This document shows, piece after piece, positions 37,649-46,175 of a stretch of 64,000 nucleotides of DNA (position 1 is the first letter of the stretch; each line of letters begins with the position of its first letter). The stretch is from Bradyrhizobium lablabi. Lineage in GTDB: Bacteria; Pseudomonadota; Alphaproteobacteria; Rhizobiales; Xanthobacteraceae. The stretch is from assembly GCF_018129385.1 (NCBI RefSeq), contig NZ_JAFCLN010000026.1, forward strand, positions 19,458-83,457. Direction: 5' to 3'. A program made the translations under genes and the position numbers. A model generated the notes under the pieces. It did no database searches. It was not told the origin of the DNA and saw only the letters and a list, made by a program, of their open reading frames with translations.

Positions 37649-38200
37649 ATGCTTTGGCCGTTTAATCACTTCAGGAAACCCCAGGTCGCCCCGCGCGGCA
37701 CCATTGAAGCCATCTATGGCATGATCGTGACGCAAGCGCGAGAACCGTTGTTTTACCGGGACTTGGGCGTCCCTGACACGGTTAATGGGCGTTTTGATCT
37801 GCTGCTGCTGCATTTATGGCTGATGTTGCGGCGGCTGAAATCGGTTGAGGCCGGAACGGGCCTATCTCAGGCGCTGTTCGACCATTTTTGCGAGGACATG
37901 GACGACAATTTGCGGGAAATGGGCGTGGGCGATCTCGCAGTGCCCAAGCGCATGCGGGCTTTCGGCGAGGCCTTCTACGGCCGGTCGGTGGCCTATGACA
38001 TGGCGCTGACGGAGGGCCGCGAGGCGTTCGCGCAGGCGCTCTGCAAGAACGTCCTGGACGGCGAGAAGATTGAAAAGGCGCGCGCGCTCGCCGCCTATGC
38101 CGAAACCGCCATGGCCGCGTTGGCGGCATCGAGCGAGGCGGCGTTGCGCGACGGCAGCTTCAGATTTCCCTTGTCGGAAAAGGCGAGGGCAGAACCATGA
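37649..38200 (+). CDS. Ubiquinol-cytochrome c chaperone family protein (Cbp3-like)
   Basis: 183 residues from ATG 37649 (MLWPFNHFRKPQVAPRGTIE). Core motifs FDLLLLHLWLMLRRLK and FCEDMDDNLREMGVGDLAVP, with KRMRAFGEAFYGRSVAYD, match the Cbp3/UQCC1 family that helps assemble the cytochrome bc1 complex. It overlaps the DUF177 gene by four bases. Confidence 0.9.
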   Translation: MLWPFNHFRKPQVAPRGTIEAIYGMIVTQAREPLFYRDLGVPDTVNGRFDLLLLHLWLMLRRLKSVEAGTGLSQALFDHFCEDMDDNLREMGVGDLAVPKRMRAFGEAFYGRSVAYDMALTEGREAFAQALCKNVLDGEKIEKARALAAYAETAMAALAASSEAALRDGSFRFPLSEKARAEP

Positions 38201-38766
38201 ACAAGCCCGACCCCAAGTCTGATCCCTGGCGCGTCCCGGTGGCCGTGCTTCAGATACCGGAGGACGGCTTGCATCGCGAGCTCGATGCAGACGAGGCTGT
38301 GCGCAAGGCCATGGCCGATGTCGCAGGGCTGCGCGAGGTGCTGTCGGCGCATGCATCGTTCGACGTGAGGCCGATGAGCGGCGGCCGTTTCCACCTCGCA
38401 GGAAGTGTTCGGGCGCGCGTCGGCCAGACCTGCGTGGTGACGCTCGATCCCATCGAGAACGATATCGACGAGCCGATTGACCTGATCTTCGCGCCGCCGG
38501 AGCAAATCCCGCAACTGGCCGACCTCGTCGATGACGCGAATGAAAGCGTCGCGGAAACGCCCGACCCGCCGGAGCCGATCGTCAACGGCGTCATCGATCT
38601 CGGCCGGGTTGCCACCGACGCGCTGTTTCTCGCTATCGATCCCTATCCACGCAAGGCCGACGCCGTATTCGATCACGAGAACACGCCGCCTGATCCGAAA
38701 GATCATCCCTTCGCCGCGCTAAAAGCGCTGAAGGCGAAGCCGCGCAAAGCTCCCAAAAAGAAATAG
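38197..38766 (+). CDS. DUF177 (YceD-like) protein
   Basis: 189 residues, acidic, with a lysine-rich tail (KALKAKPRKAPKKK). The C-terminal core (VGQTCVVTLDPIENDIDEPI) and VNGVIDLGRVATDALFLAID match DUF177/YceD, linked in other bacteria to 23S rRNA accumulation. In E. coli the next gene is rpmF then plsX; here plsX follows without rpmF. Confidence 0.88.
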   Translation: MNKPDPKSDPWRVPVAVLQIPEDGLHRELDADEAVRKAMADVAGLREVLSAHASFDVRPMSGGRFHLAGSVRARVGQTCVVTLDPIENDIDEPIDLIFAPPEQIPQLADLVDDANESVAETPDPPEPIVNGVIDLGRVATDALFLAIDPYPRKADAVFDHENTPPDPKDHPFAALKALKAKPRKAPKKK

Positions 38767-38809
38767 CGCACCGCCGGCATGGCCGAACTCACGTCCCAAG
38801 CGAAGCGGC

Positions 38810-38839
38810 TTGCGCGAGAATTCAATCATTGCTTATAAT
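38810..38839 (+). promoter_or_regulatory. Candidate sigma-70 promoter for plsX-fabH-ihfA
   Basis: TTGCGC (38810-38815), 18 bases, then a perfect TATAAT (38834-38839), in a locally AT-rich patch of the 256-bp gap before plsX. Position and match are good; not proven. Confidence 0.42.
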
Positions 38840-39022
38840 GGATTGATTTTGCTTGATTTATTTTCGTGTGGCGAATTCGTCCGCGGCGGCCGGTTCCCGG
38901 ACATCAACGGGTTGTTTCGGAGCCCGGAAACGTTATTGTCGCCGCCCGCCGGGGTGCGACATTTGCGACGGCTTTGAGTTACGCGGCCGAACACGTTGGA
39001 CACGAGGAATCAGGTTTCCGGG

Positions 39023-40084
39023 ATGCCGCAAAAGGTTCGAATCGCGCTTGACGCCATGGGTGGCGATGTAGGCGCATCGGTGGTCATTCCCGGCGCCGCC
39101 ACCGCATTGATCCGGCATCCCGACACTGAATTCCTGTTATTCGGCGACCGCGCCAGGATCGATCCTGAACTGGAAAAGCATCCCAAGCTGAAGGCGGCCT
39201 CCCGCGTCATCCACACGGATGTTGCCGTCAGCATGCATGACAAGCCGAGCCAGGCGCTGCGCCGCGGCCGCAAGACTTCGTCGATGTGGCTGGCGATCGA
39301 AGCGGTGAAGAAGGGCGAGGCAGACGTTGCGGTCTCGGCCGGCAACACCGGCGCACTGATGGCGATGGCGCGGTTCTGCCTGCGCACGGTGCCCGGAATC
39401 GACCGTCCGGCGATTGCCGCGGTATTGCCGACGAAGCGGGGCGATTCCGTCGTGCTGGATCTCGGCGCCACCATCGGCGGCGATGCGCAGCATCTGGTGC
39501 AAATGGCTGTCATGGGCAGCGCGATGGCGAGCGTGCTGTTCGACCTCCAGCGGCCCACGGTCGGCTTCCTCAATATCGGGGTCGAGGAGATCAAGGGCCA
39601 CGAGGAGATTCGCGAGGCGGCCGAATTGCTGCGCGCAATGAACCTGCCCCAGCTCGAATATGTCGGCTTTGTCGAGGGCGACGGCATCAGCAAGGGCGCG
39701 GCCGATGTCGTCGTATCAGAGGGATTTTCCGGCAATATCGCGCTCAAGGTTGCCGAGGGCACGGCGCGCCAGATCGGCGACTTCCTCCGCACCGAAATAT
39801 CGAAGTCCTGGATGGCCAAAATCGGCTATTTGTTCGCCCGTGGCGCCTTCAGGGCGTTGCGCGACAAGCTGGACCCCAACAAGCTCAATGGCGGCGTTTT
39901 GCTCGGCCTGACCGGCATGGTGGTCAAGAGCCACGGCGGAACCGACGCCGAAGGCTTTGCCTATGCGATCAATGTTGGCTATGAGACGGCCCGCAACGAT
40001 CTCCTCACCAAGATCAATGGGATGCTCAATCGCGACGGCGGCGCGCTGGCCAGGGCGCAGACCGCACAGGAGGCTGTTTCGTGA
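39023..40084 (+). CDS. plsX: Phosphate acyltransferase PlsX
   Basis: 353 residues starting MPQKVRIALDAMGGDVGASV. Converts acyl-ACP to acyl phosphate for phospholipid synthesis. Further motifs: VSAGNTGALMAMARF, LGATIGGDAQHLVQMAVMGS and VEGDGISKGAADVVVSEGFS. A TTG nine codons upstream is possible but has no ribosome site. The stop overlaps the GTG start of fabH. Confidence 0.96.
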   Translation: MPQKVRIALDAMGGDVGASVVIPGAATALIRHPDTEFLLFGDRARIDPELEKHPKLKAASRVIHTDVAVSMHDKPSQALRRGRKTSSMWLAIEAVKKGEADVAVSAGNTGALMAMARFCLRTVPGIDRPAIAAVLPTKRGDSVVLDLGATIGGDAQHLVQMAVMGSAMASVLFDLQRPTVGFLNIGVEEIKGHEEIREAAELLRAMNLPQLEYVGFVEGDGISKGAADVVVSEGFSGNIALKVAEGTARQIGDFLRTEISKSWMAKIGYLFARGAFRALRDKLDPNKLNGGVLLGLTGMVVKSHGGTDAEGFAYAINVGYETARNDLLTKINGMLNRDGGALARAQTAQEAVS

Positions 40085-41061
40085 CTGCAATACGTTCGGT
40101 CGTGCTCGGCTGCGGCTCGTACCTGCCGCAGAAGGTGCTGACCAATGCCGAACTGGCGGCACGAGTTGACACCTCCGACGAATGGATCACACAGCGCACC
40201 GGTATCCGTCAGCGTCACATCGCAGCCGACGGGGAATTTACCTCGCATCTCGGGATCGCCGCCGCGAAGGCCGCGCTGGCCGACGCCGGCATCGACGCCC
40301 AGTCGATCGACCTGATCGTGCTCGCGACGTCGACGCCGGACAACACCTTTCCGGCAACCGCGGTCGCGGTGCAGAACGGGCTCGGCATCAACCATGGCGC
40401 GGCCTTCGACCTTCAGGCGGTGTGCTCCGGCTTCGTGTTCGCGCTCGCCACGGCCGACAATTTCCTGCGCAGCGGCGCCTTCAAGCGGGCGCTGGTGATT
40501 GGCGCCGAGACGTTTTCGCGGATTCTGGACTGGAATGATCGCGGCACTTGCGTGCTGTTCGGCGACGGCGCCGGCGCCGTCGTGCTCGAGGCACAGGAAC
40601 AACCGGGCAATGTCGCCTCCGACCGCGGCGTGCTGACGACCCATCTGCGCTCCGACGGCCGCCACCAGTCGAAATTATATGTCGATGGCGGCCCGTCCTC
40701 GACCCAGACCGTCGGGCATCTGCGGATGGAAGGCCGGGAAGTGTTCAAGCATGCGGTCGGCATGATCACCGACGTGATCGTCGATGCGTTCAATGCGACC
40801 GGCGCGACCGCCGATGCCATCGACTGGTTCATCCCGCACCAGGCCAACAAGCGAATCATCGATGCTTCAGCCCACAAGCTTCATATTGCGCCGCAGAAAG
40901 TCGTGCTGACCGTCGATCGGCATGGCAATACGTCGGCGGCCTCGATTCCGTTGGCGCTGTGCGTCGCGGTCAGGGACGGGCGCGTCAAGAAGGGCGATCT
41001 CGTGCTGTTCGAAGCCATGGGCGGCGGCTTCACCTGGGGCTCGGCACTCGTGCGCTGGTGA
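40081..41061 (+). CDS. fabH: 3-oxoacyl-ACP synthase III (FabH)
   Basis: 326 residues from GTG 40081, which overlaps the plsX stop (GTGA). Starts fatty-acid elongation by condensing acetyl-CoA with malonyl-ACP. The Cys-His-Asn triad is seen in DLQAVCSGFVFA, WFIPHQANKRII and VDRHGNTSAASIP. It also has the substrate-side motif TSDEWITQRTGIRQRHIA. Normal length. Confidence 0.96.
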   Translation: MTAIRSVVLGCGSYLPQKVLTNAELAARVDTSDEWITQRTGIRQRHIAADGEFTSHLGIAAAKAALADAGIDAQSIDLIVLATSTPDNTFPATAVAVQNGLGINHGAAFDLQAVCSGFVFALATADNFLRSGAFKRALVIGAETFSRILDWNDRGTCVLFGDGAGAVVLEAQEQPGNVASDRGVLTTHLRSDGRHQSKLYVDGGPSSTQTVGHLRMEGREVFKHAVGMITDVIVDAFNATGATADAIDWFIPHQANKRIIDASAHKLHIAPQKVVLTVDRHGNTSAASIPLALCVAVRDGRVKKGDLVLFEAMGGGFTWGSALVRW

Positions 41062-41193
41062 AGCGCGCCTCCAAAAATCCATAAAGTTTGCACCGTTCTT
41101 TCATGCGCTTGCATGATGCTCGCTGTTGACCATTGTTGGCTAACCTCCTAATTTCAGGGAATAAATTTGTTCGCCGAGAGTGCGGGGCAGGCG

Positions 41194-41523
41194 ATGACCG
41201 GAACTGGGAAAACAGTCACACGCGTGGATTTATGCGAGGCGGTCTACCAGAAGGTAGGCCTGTCGCGGACCGAGTCGTCCGCGTTCGTTGAGCTGGTATT
41301 GAAGGAAATCACCGATTGTCTTGAGAAAGGCGAAACGGTGAAGCTGTCGTCGTTCGGCTCCTTCATGGTGCGCAAGAAGGGGCAGCGTATCGGACGCAAT
41401 CCGAAGACCGGTACCGAAGTGCCGATCTCGCCGCGTCGGGTTATGGTGTTCAAGCCGTCGGCGATTCTCAAGCAGCGCATCAACGGCCATGCGCCCGTCA
41501 ACGGCGCCGGCAAGGAAGAATGA
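41194..41523 (+). CDS. ihfA: Integration host factor subunit alpha
   Basis: 109 residues from ATG 41194 (MTGTGKTVTRVDLCEAVYQK), after GCGGGGCAGGCG; an upstream in-frame start at 41167 is less likely. The DNA-bending arm is GRNPKTGTEVPISPRRVMVF with the intercalating proline region. Partner of IhfB in chromosome folding. Position after fabH and before merR is conserved in Rhizobiales. Confidence 0.95.
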   Translation: MTGTGKTVTRVDLCEAVYQKVGLSRTESSAFVELVLKEITDCLEKGETVKLSSFGSFMVRKKGQRIGRNPKTGTEVPISPRRVMVFKPSAILKQRINGHAPVNGAGKEE

Positions 41524-41555
41524 ACGGCTCGACATCGGGCTGAAAGGAGCAGGCG

Positions 41556-42125
41556 TTGGACAAGGCGCCGGATGCGTTCCGAACCATCAGCGAAGTCGCT
41601 GACGAACTCGACATTCCCCAGCATGTCCTGCGCTTCTGGGAAACGCGGTTTGCCCAGATCAAGCCGATGAAGCGCAGCGGCGGCCGCCGCTACTACCGCC
41701 CCGACGACGTCGATCTCTTGAAGGGCATCCGCCGGCTCCTGTACGGCGAGGGCTACACCATTCGCGGCGTGCAGCGGATCCTGAAAGAGCACGGCATCAA
41801 GGCGGTGCAGGGTCTGGCGGACGCTTCGGTTGCCGCTTCCTTCGGCGCGGTCGAGAAGACGCTCGAGCAAACCCTTGCCGAGGAAGAGGGTGACGCGGCG
41901 CACGGCTACGAAGCCGAGAGCGAAGACGAGGACTACGAGGGCGGCGACGAAGGCATCGACTTCCGCTTCCTCGAACATGACGAGGACGGCATCGCCAAGG
42001 GGCTCGACGCTGCCCCGGCCGCTGCCGCCGGCGTCCGCCAGGCCGACCGTGCCCGGCTGGAAAGCGTGTTGCAGGAACTGATCGCGGCCCGGCAATTGCT
42101 GGATCAGGCGCTGAAGGACGGCTGA
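41556..42125 (+). CDS. MerR-family transcriptional regulator
   Basis: 189 residues from TTG 41556, which has AAAGGAGC six bases upstream. The N-terminal MerR HTH is TISEVADELDIPQHVLRFWE and GGRRYYRPDDVDLLKGIRRL, then YTIRGVQRILKEHG. The middle is very acidic (EAESEDEDYEGGDEG), with a helical end (LESVLQELIAARQLLDQAL). No cysteine metal site. It is the conserved ihfA neighbour in this order; regulon unknown. Confidence 0.9.
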   Translation: MDKAPDAFRTISEVADELDIPQHVLRFWETRFAQIKPMKRSGGRRYYRPDDVDLLKGIRRLLYGEGYTIRGVQRILKEHGIKAVQGLADASVAASFGAVEKTLEQTLAEEEGDAAHGYEAESEDEDYEGGDEGIDFRFLEHDEDGIAKGLDAAPAAAAGVRQADRARLESVLQELIAARQLLDQALKDG

Positions 42126-42215
42126 CCGACGGGCCGGAACCAGCCGTTTGTGGCATCTGTCGGGACAGATTGCGTGCCTTGCGCTGCCGCGCGATGGACG
42201 CTAAGGGAACGGCAT

Positions 42216-42293
42216 CGGAGCGTGGCGCAGCCCGGTTAGCGCACTAGTCTGGGAGACTAGGGGTCGGAGGTTCAAATCCTCTCGCTCCGACCA
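42216..42293 (+). tRNA. tRNA-Pro (anticodon GGG)
   Basis: Seven-base acceptor CGGAGCG pairs with CGCTCCG; the anticodon stem CTAGT/ACTAG encloses the loop CTGGGAG, so the anticodon is GGG (codons CCC/CCU). The T-arm is GGAGG-TTCAAAT-CCTCT, with a genomically encoded ACCA end. 78 bases including CCA. A T-run follows. Confidence 0.97.
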
Positions 42294-42442
42294 AAGTTTT
42301 TTCCGAATTCCGGCGCGAAATGGCGTCGCGGAATGCTTTCAAAGATCGCGACAGATGAGAGGCGGCGACTGCCGCCTGCATCGGACATCGAGTCGCCGCC
42401 GGAGCGATCCGGCGGCGCGCGCGATACGCAATACGAGCTGGC

Positions 42443-42724
42443 TTAGCGGCCGCCGCCACCACCTCCGCCGCCGCCGCCACCACCACCGCCGCCGGCATCA
42501 CGCAGAGCCGGATTGTCGGTCGGGTCGAGGTAGTTGACCGTCCTGCCGGGGGTCGGACGAACCTTCCTTTTCTCGAGCGATTGCACATAGGCGATGTGGT
42601 CGCCGCAGGCGCGCATCGATACTGCCTGGTCGCAGATCATCATGGATGTGGCGGAAGCCGAGCCGGGCATTGCACCCATCGCTGCGAAGGCAGCGAACGC
42701 GGCCGTGGTGAACTTCAATTTCAT
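42443..42724 (-). CDS. Small secreted protein with C-terminal polyglycine tract
   Basis: 93 residues from ATG 42724. A signal peptide (MKLKFTTAAFAAFAAMGAMP, cleavage near ASA) is followed by about 55 residues with two Cys (MMICDQAVSMRACGDHIAYV) and TPGRTVNYLDPTDNPALRD, and the chain ends in 15 consecutive Gly and Arg. The glycine run uses mixed GGC/GGT/GGA codons, so it is not a simple triplet slippage product. No known family. It lies just after tRNA-Pro on the opposite strand. Confidence 0.65.
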   Translation of the reverse strand: MKLKFTTAAFAAFAAMGAMPGSASATSMMICDQAVSMRACGDHIAYVQSLEKRKVRPTPGRTVNYLDPTDNPALRDAGGGGGGGGGGGGGGGR

Positions 42725-42973
42725 CGACACTGGAATCTCCATTCCTTGTTGGCGAAACCGGAATGGATTCGCACGCCAGTTCGACGGCGCCAGATGAAAG
42801 CCGGTTCGAGCGCGCACACGCCAACGTGAACCGGACATTTCCTCCATGAATGCCTGTTCATGAAGGCGCTTGCGTTGAAGTCCAGCGTTTGAAGATGAAG
42901 CGAGCACGCGTCGACGCGCATCGTTTTTGCGAACTGCCGCACGCGGTGACGGACGCGTGCAGCGGCAACGGCG

Positions 42974-43189
42974 TCAGCCGCCTTCGTTGAGCTCATCGCA
43001 ATAGACAGACAGCAAGGTCGCCGCATCCTGGTTGAGAGGCTCGGCGATCGTGCGTTGTTGATCCGTCTCTGTCGAGATCGCCGAAATCAAATCCTCTCTG
43101 GTCAGGATTCCCTTCCGCAACAATTCGCCGGCCAACACCTTCGCGAGCGAGAAAGCCGCAAAGCTGACGGCGTCTTCGTTGATGCGCAT
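42974..43189 (-). CDS. Small protein of unknown function (71 aa)
   Basis: ATG 43189 follows GGAGG with a seven-base spacer, a strong ribosome site, so the longer open frame upstream is not used. The product starts MRINEDAVSFAAFSLAKVLA and continues GELLRKGILTREDLISAIS, two helices, then a polar region ending CDELNEGG. No signal peptide and no domain recognised. Confidence 0.6.
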   Translation of the reverse strand: MRINEDAVSFAAFSLAKVLAGELLRKGILTREDLISAISTETDQQRTIAEPLNQDAATLLSVYCDELNEGG

Positions 43190-43371
43190 CCGATCGCCTC
43201 CATTGTCGAGCTGCCGTGCGACCTGCCATGCCGGCTCCTGGTCCGTGGACCGTCCTTGAAAGCTTCGGCTGATGCGGCAATCGTAAAGACGTTCTTCTGC
43301 TTTGCATCGGGCGAGCCAAAGGATACAGCAGGCAGATAGATTTTTTCTGATTTTAGAATTTTGGGATTGGC

Positions 43372-43749
43372 ATGGCAAAGACGATCACCCTCAACGCGGC
43401 TCCGACATGGCCGGGTGTAAAGGACGATTATCTTCTTCGTTTCGAAGGGCACATTATTGGACGCATCCGGTTCGCGGTATCGGCCTGGGAGTGGCATATC
43501 ACGGTGCCGATGGCGCTGCCGTCCTGGGCGGAAGGAAAGACCTCCAGTCTGGACGACGCGAGAAAGGGATTTGCCGCGGCCTGGGGCAGGCTGTTGAAGG
43601 AGACGCCGCCCGCGCGACTGGCGCGCGCCTGGGAGCTGGAGGACGCTGCTGAAGAACGTCGCAAGCGAATGGAAAAGGCCGGAAAGGATGACGCCAAGAA
43701 TGAAGCCAAGCCGTCGACCTCTCCGGGAGGCGAGAACGAGACGAATTGA
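43372..43749 (+). CDS. Hypothetical protein with charged C-terminal tail (125 aa)
   Basis: Starts MAKTITLNAAPTWPGVKDDY; the middle has GHIIGRIRFAVSAWEWHITV, tryptophan-rich strands, and the end is a charged, low-complexity helix (ERRKRMEKAGKDDAKNEAKP). No export signal. Not assigned to a family. It is divergent from the 71-residue gene. Confidence 0.6.
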   Translation: MAKTITLNAAPTWPGVKDDYLLRFEGHIIGRIRFAVSAWEWHITVPMALPSWAEGKTSSLDDARKGFAAAWGRLLKETPPARLARAWELEDAAEERRKRMEKAGKDDAKNEAKPSTSPGGENETN

Positions 43750-43889
43750 TGGGGACCGCGACCGCCGCCGATCCGGATCAAGGCGGGGCGCATGGGTTAG
43801 CCGTGCGTAACGTCGCCTGAAAGCCCTTGATAAGGGCAGCGCCGTTTGGCACTCTTGCGCAATAATTCACATATAGCTGAGGCGCCATT

Positions 43890-44147
43890 ATGCAAAAATT
43901 GATTTGGGCTGGAGCGACGGCAGTCTTGATCATGGCGCCTTGCGCCAGCAGCGCGCAGAGCGTCACTTATCCGTTCGGCGATCCGCCATATCGTCTGAAC
44001 TGGGAATACAATCCGGAAATTCAGTCCGGCTGCTGGAAGTGGAATTGGCAGCAATATCAGTGGGACGATCATTGTCCCATCTATGTCACTCCCAAGGCTT
44101 ATATGTATCCGCGCACAAGCCGCGCCGCGCTGCGCGTCAAGGGCTAG
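43890..44147 (+). CDS. Small secreted Trp/Tyr-rich protein (85 aa)
   Basis: Signal peptide MQKLIWAGATAVLIMAPCAS with cleavage near SAQ, then a short mature part rich in Trp and Tyr with two Cys (GCWKWNWQQYQWDDHCP) that could form a disulfide. No family recognised. The ribosome site is weak, but the export signal argues for a real gene. Confidence 0.55.
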   Translation: MQKLIWAGATAVLIMAPCASSAQSVTYPFGDPPYRLNWEYNPEIQSGCWKWNWQQYQWDDHCPIYVTPKAYMYPRTSRAALRVKG

Positions 44148-44186
44148 CGCCTCAGATCCCGCCGCCGGTATCCTGAAGCTTCCGCG

Positions 44187-44561
44187 TCAGGACTGCTGGA
44201 TCGTGCAGGCGACCTGGGAGTGCTTGCCGAAGTTCAGGACCGCGTTGTCGCGAAAGCCGTCCAGCCAGAAGCCGCGGCCCGCATAACGATATCCGACACC
44301 CATCGGCACCAGCCGGACATGCGCACCACCGCGGTGGCCGGTATGCAGCGAAGCGGTGATGACTTCGCCAACGACACTCACGGCGATCGGGCAGAGCGGA
44401 TATTGCCGGCCGTTTTCGCAGACGAAAACGATCTCCGAACAGCCACCCCGGCCTGACGAAATCAGACCCAGATCAGCAGCCGAGGATGGATTGGGAAGAA
44501 CCGTTGCAGCAACACCGAGGAATGTGAAGCTTGCGAGAAGTTTTCCAAGACCAGCGCGCAT
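44187..44561 (-). CDS. Secreted protein of unknown function (124 aa)
   Basis: ATG 44561 follows GGGGGCACCG. Signal peptide MRAGLGKLLASFTFLGVAAT with cleavage near SSAA. The mature part has four Cys (GGCSEIVFVCENG, YPLCPIAV, VACTI) and a strand-rich centre (GVGYRYAGRGFWLDGFRDNA). Likely periplasmic, disulfide-stabilised. No domain named. Confidence 0.55.
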   Translation of the reverse strand: MRAGLGKLLASFTFLGVAATVLPNPSSAADLGLISSGRGGCSEIVFVCENGRQYPLCPIAVSVVGEVITASLHTGHRGGAHVRLVPMGVGYRYAGRGFWLDGFRDNAVLNFGKHSQVACTIQQS

Positions 44562-44591
44562 CGGTGCCCCCAAAAAAGAAAGTATACCCAA

Positions 44592-44954
44592 TCAGAGCAA
44601 AAATCGCTCGCTGGGTCAAACTGCGGGGAAGTCGCAACCGCTGCCAGAACCACGGGCTGGAATGCTCATTCGGCCCGCCTGGCGCCTGCAAAAATCGACA
44701 GTATCGCAGTTCAGGAAGCGGAAGGACCACTGATGCCACGTACTTCCCCGGCGGTTGCCGGCTGGCTCTTCGGCGCAGCCATTGTGTTGCCGGCATACAA
44801 CGGTGGTTCGCAAAAGCGACGCCGGGTCACGACCACGGGCGGAAGTTCTCAGGGTGTCGCTGCCGAGCCCGAATTGGCCGAAACTTTCATCGGGCCCAGC
44901 CGCTGATTCGGTCCGACCTCCGCAACTGGCTTGGCTAGCGGGAGAGAACACCTG
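44592..44954. other. Gap without a supported gene
   Basis: 363 bp between divergent small secreted-protein genes. Several short open frames cross it in different phases; none has a ribosome site and protein-like composition together. A GGGAGAG just before 44955 belongs to the next gene. Confidence 0.4.
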
Positions 44955-45488
44955 ATGCGCCTTTGCGAGAAATCCGCCACCCCAAGATTCTTTCGGAAAT
45001 GCTTGTTCGGTCTGATCGGGACGCTTGTCGCGTTACTTGGCGTCTTGTTTTCCCAATCCAGCCTCGCGGCAGAAACCTTTGACGGCCCCAGCTTTCGAAA
45101 GGGCATGTGGCGTTTCGTGCGAACGCATAATGTCATCTCGTATCCAACGATGCAGCATCGACTGGTACGACAAGAAGCCACGCGCTGCGTCGATCCGACC
45201 GAAGCGATGAAACTGACTTTTTCGCCGGCAACCGTCGGCAACTGCGTTTCAGCCAAGCCGGAAAGAGAAAACAACACCTACGTATTCGCAAAAAGATGCG
45301 ACAACATGGGACCGGTCCGCACCGTCATCACGGTCGACAGCGAAGATGCGTACACGGAATTCAATGAGCTGATTGCAGGTACTGTCCCGAAAACCGATTT
45401 TGTCACCGCTCGCAGAATTAGTGACTGCGAGGAAGAGGCGACAAGTCGGGACGATTCCTCCGTCGTGGTTCAGAGGATCTCTCCTTGA
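44955..45488 (+). CDS. Secreted DUF3617-like protein
   Basis: 177 residues from ATG 44955 (GGGAGAG upstream). An N-terminal signal or anchor (KCLFGLIGTLVALLGVLFSQ, then SSLAAET). The mature part has KGMWRFVRTHNVI, a C-V-D-P motif (TRCVDPTEAMKLTF) and paired Cys (GNCVSAKP, KRCDNMGP), like DUF3617 periplasmic proteins of proteobacteria. Function unknown. Confidence 0.6.
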   Translation: MRLCEKSATPRFFRKCLFGLIGTLVALLGVLFSQSSLAAETFDGPSFRKGMWRFVRTHNVISYPTMQHRLVRQEATRCVDPTEAMKLTFSPATVGNCVSAKPERENNTYVFAKRCDNMGPVRTVITVDSEDAYTEFNELIAGTVPKTDFVTARRISDCEEEATSRDDSSVVVQRISP

Positions 45489-45509
45489 ACCGAGCGATCA
45501 TTTAGAAGG

Positions 45510-45929
45510 CTAGATTTTCTGCTGGGCTCCAGGGCCGCTTACATTGACCCTGATTTTTTGAATCTCTGTCCGGCCGCCGGAATATTTCACCTCGATCGTC
45601 ATCGCATCATCGCCCACAAAGCCGGGCGGCGACTTGTAGAACGCGACATAGGCGGGGACCTCGAGTGCAAGGCAGGCCTTGTAATTCGTTGCCTTCACCT
45701 TGGCTGACTTGACCGTCACCTTGCCGGAGGCGGGCGCATCGACCAGCCGTATCGTCGGCAAGGGCCCTGACGAACAGTCCGGGAGTACGTTCAGATAGAC
45801 GCCGATCTGGGTGTCGCTGTTCGCCAGCGACTTTACGGTTCTCTCGACGGTGCGAGGCGTCTCTTGCGCATGCGCCGGAGCGGCAAAAAGCGCGAAGATG
45901 AACAGCGCGCCGGAGAATAATACCTTCAT
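45510..45929 (-). CDS. Secreted beta-sandwich-like protein (139 aa)
   Basis: Signal peptide MKVLFSGALFIFALFAAPAH with cleavage at AHAQ. The mature region alternates strands (VYLNVLPDCSSGPLPTIRLV, SGKVTVKSAKVKATNYKACL, DAMTIEVKYSGGRTEIQKIR), resembling an Ig-like or bacterial cell-surface sandwich with one Cys pair. Periplasmic or surface. It ends about 20 bases from the convergent DUF3617-like gene and is divergent from the giant adhesin. Confidence 0.6.
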   Translation of the reverse strand: MKVLFSGALFIFALFAAPAHAQETPRTVERTVKSLANSDTQIGVYLNVLPDCSSGPLPTIRLVDAPASGKVTVKSAKVKATNYKACLALEVPAYVAFYKSPPGFVGDDAMTIEVKYSGGRTEIQKIRVNVSGPGAQQKI

Positions 45930-46067
45930 TTGGATCCTCCGACCGCCGGCGGTTCCATCAGGTTCCCGCCAAGCTACTCATATCAAAGCTGTTTCTGGAA
46001 CCGTATTCTATTTCGATCCCAATTTACCACTGTCAACCAAAATTCGAACGTTAACTGTTTGATTTCA

Positions 46068-46098
46068 TTGACCCTCGCTGCGGTTAACAATACCCTAA
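46068..46098 (+). promoter_or_regulatory. Candidate promoter / CtrA-like box before the adhesin
   Basis: TTGACC (46068-46073), 17 bases, TACCCT (46091-46096) is a weak sigma-70 match. Overlapping it, TTAA-N7-CTAA (46084-46098) is one base from the CtrA consensus TTAA-N7-TTAA. Position 78 bp before the ATG is suitable. Both readings are tentative. Confidence 0.28.
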
Positions 46099-46175
46099 CG
46101 CCTAAGATTTTCGAAAAGTTTTTTGCCAACTTGAATTCAGGTTAGCGAAAAAAGTTTTAGGGCAGGGGTAGGTTT

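Noticed and set aside
44531..44938. 135-codon plus-strand frame
   Set aside because: No ribosome site, Cys/Arg-rich composition, and it overlaps the start region of the minus-strand secreted-protein gene.
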